This document shows, piece after piece, positions 22,203-22,519 of a DNA stretch of 22,519 nt; position 1 is the first letter of the stretch; every line of letters starts with the position of its first letter. Made by a program: the position numbers and the translations under genes. This DNA comes from a virus, in IMG/VR virus record IMGVR_UViG_3300025138_000405, positions 1-22,519 of that record. One strand, written 5' to 3'. The notes beneath the pieces were generated by a model. The model did not search any database. It worked only from the letters and a program-made list of their open reading frames with translations, and had not been told where the DNA came from.

Positions 22203-22472
22203 TTATTTAATGGTAAATTCATTTAAAGCATCTTGTATACTTTGTAGTTCTTTAAAAAACCACCCTATTTCATCATCTGATTTGAATATACCTCTATCGT
22301 CTACTTGTTTTAATCTTTGATCACAAGCTTCAATTGCTTCATTTTGTTTAGAAATAAAATCTTCATATTTATTTAAAATATCATCTAATTTTTCGTTTTT
22401 TAAAAATAAATTTCTTATAACAAAAAAAGAAGTTATCACTACTAATGCTAATATTATACTAAGTGTAATCAT
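22203..22472 (-). CDS. Small membrane-anchored coiled-coil protein
   Basis: An 89-aa protein. Residues 3-24 (TLSIILALVVITSFFVIRNL) are one hydrophobic helix with no clear cleavage site, most likely an N-terminal membrane anchor. Residues of about 29-57 form a charged coiled-coil-like helix (LDDILNKYEDFISKQNEAIE). The tail VDDRGIFKSDDEIGWFFKEL and the final helix make a pattern (RGxFxSDDEIGxFF) that I recall from small proteins in T4-like marine phages, of unknown function. The gene starts 2 bases after the previous stop (GATTAAAT-ATG) and ends 16 bases before the sigma gene, so it is probably on the same message. An inner-membrane role in the infected cell is inferred. Confidence 0.7.
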   Translation of the reverse strand: MITLSIILALVVITSFFVIRNLFLKNEKLDDILNKYEDFISKQNEAIEACDQRLKQVDDRGIFKSDDEIGWFFKELQSIQDALNEFTIK

Positions 22473-22474
22473 AT

Positions 22475-22519
22475 TTAATCTTTAAAAAATGAATCTATAA
22501 CATCTAGGGTTGCTGATGC
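22475..22519 (-). CDS. C-terminal end of an upstream gene (partial)
   Basis: The minus strand reads an open frame ASATLDVIDSFFKD and then TAA (22477-22475), two bases before the ATG of the 89-aa gene. The tight spacing and the stop in frame suggest the end of a real gene transcribed in the same direction. Fourteen residues are too few to name it. Confidence 0.5.
   Translation of the reverse strand, partial: ASATLDVIDSFFKD

Overview
The window looks like part of the late structural (baseplate, tail and fibre) region of a T4-like contractile-tailed phage with a very AT-rich genome. All supported genes lie on the minus strand, so the map reads from high to low coordinates. The diagnostic genes are a gp55-type late sigma factor (21410-22186), a gp5-like OB-fold baseplate hub protein (20041-21018), a gp25/GPW wedge protein (17088-17495) and a gp6/baseplate-J wedge protein (15196-17088). 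The host is probably a member of the Bacteroidota, perhaps a flavobacterium. That is an inference: no convincing Shine-Dalgarno sequence precedes the starts, leaders are A-rich (AAACAA-type), and the distal fibre proteins carry a YFNTGDxPTEAQF-type N-terminus that I associate with Bacteroidota phages. T4-like gene content is also common in marine myoviruses.

Layout in transcription order. At 22519-21008 lie the last codons of an unknown gene, a small membrane-anchored protein, the gp55-like sigma factor and a conserved 124-aa protein. At 21018-18930 lies a gp5-like module that appears split over three genes: OB-fold hub, M15 zinc peptidase and beta-rich spike-like protein. At 18928-17502 lie two helical proteins of unknown role. 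At 17495-15196 lie gp25 and gp6. From 15194 to 7918 come a CBM96/DNRLRE-like jelly-roll protein, two proteins sharing an N-terminal domain, and a 1262-aa protein that combines a gpI/gp7-like motif with a LamG-like region. From 7906 to 2332 lie four further virion proteins; two share a C-terminal module and one carries a LamG-like domain. At 2267-365 lie a coiled-coil protein and two tandem paralogous fibre-like proteins separated by an intrinsic terminator and a promoter. At 326-1 is the 5' part of a GIY-YIG nuclease-like gene that runs off the window.

The genes would work together to build and fire the baseplate. gp25, gp6 and the gpI/gp7-like protein form wedges; the OB-fold protein, spike and peptidase form the puncturing hub; the LamG, CBM96-like and distal fibre-like proteins are candidates for binding host surface glycans. 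The sigma factor at the head of the cluster could direct transcription from the AT-rich promoter-like elements found at several of the few real intergenic gaps. Most genes overlap or sit within 15 bases of each other, so the cluster is probably transcribed as a few long messages with coupled translation. There is no gene-free stretch over 300 bases; the longest gap is about 79 bases (1031-1109). I saw no tRNA, CRISPR array, insertion sequence or integrase.
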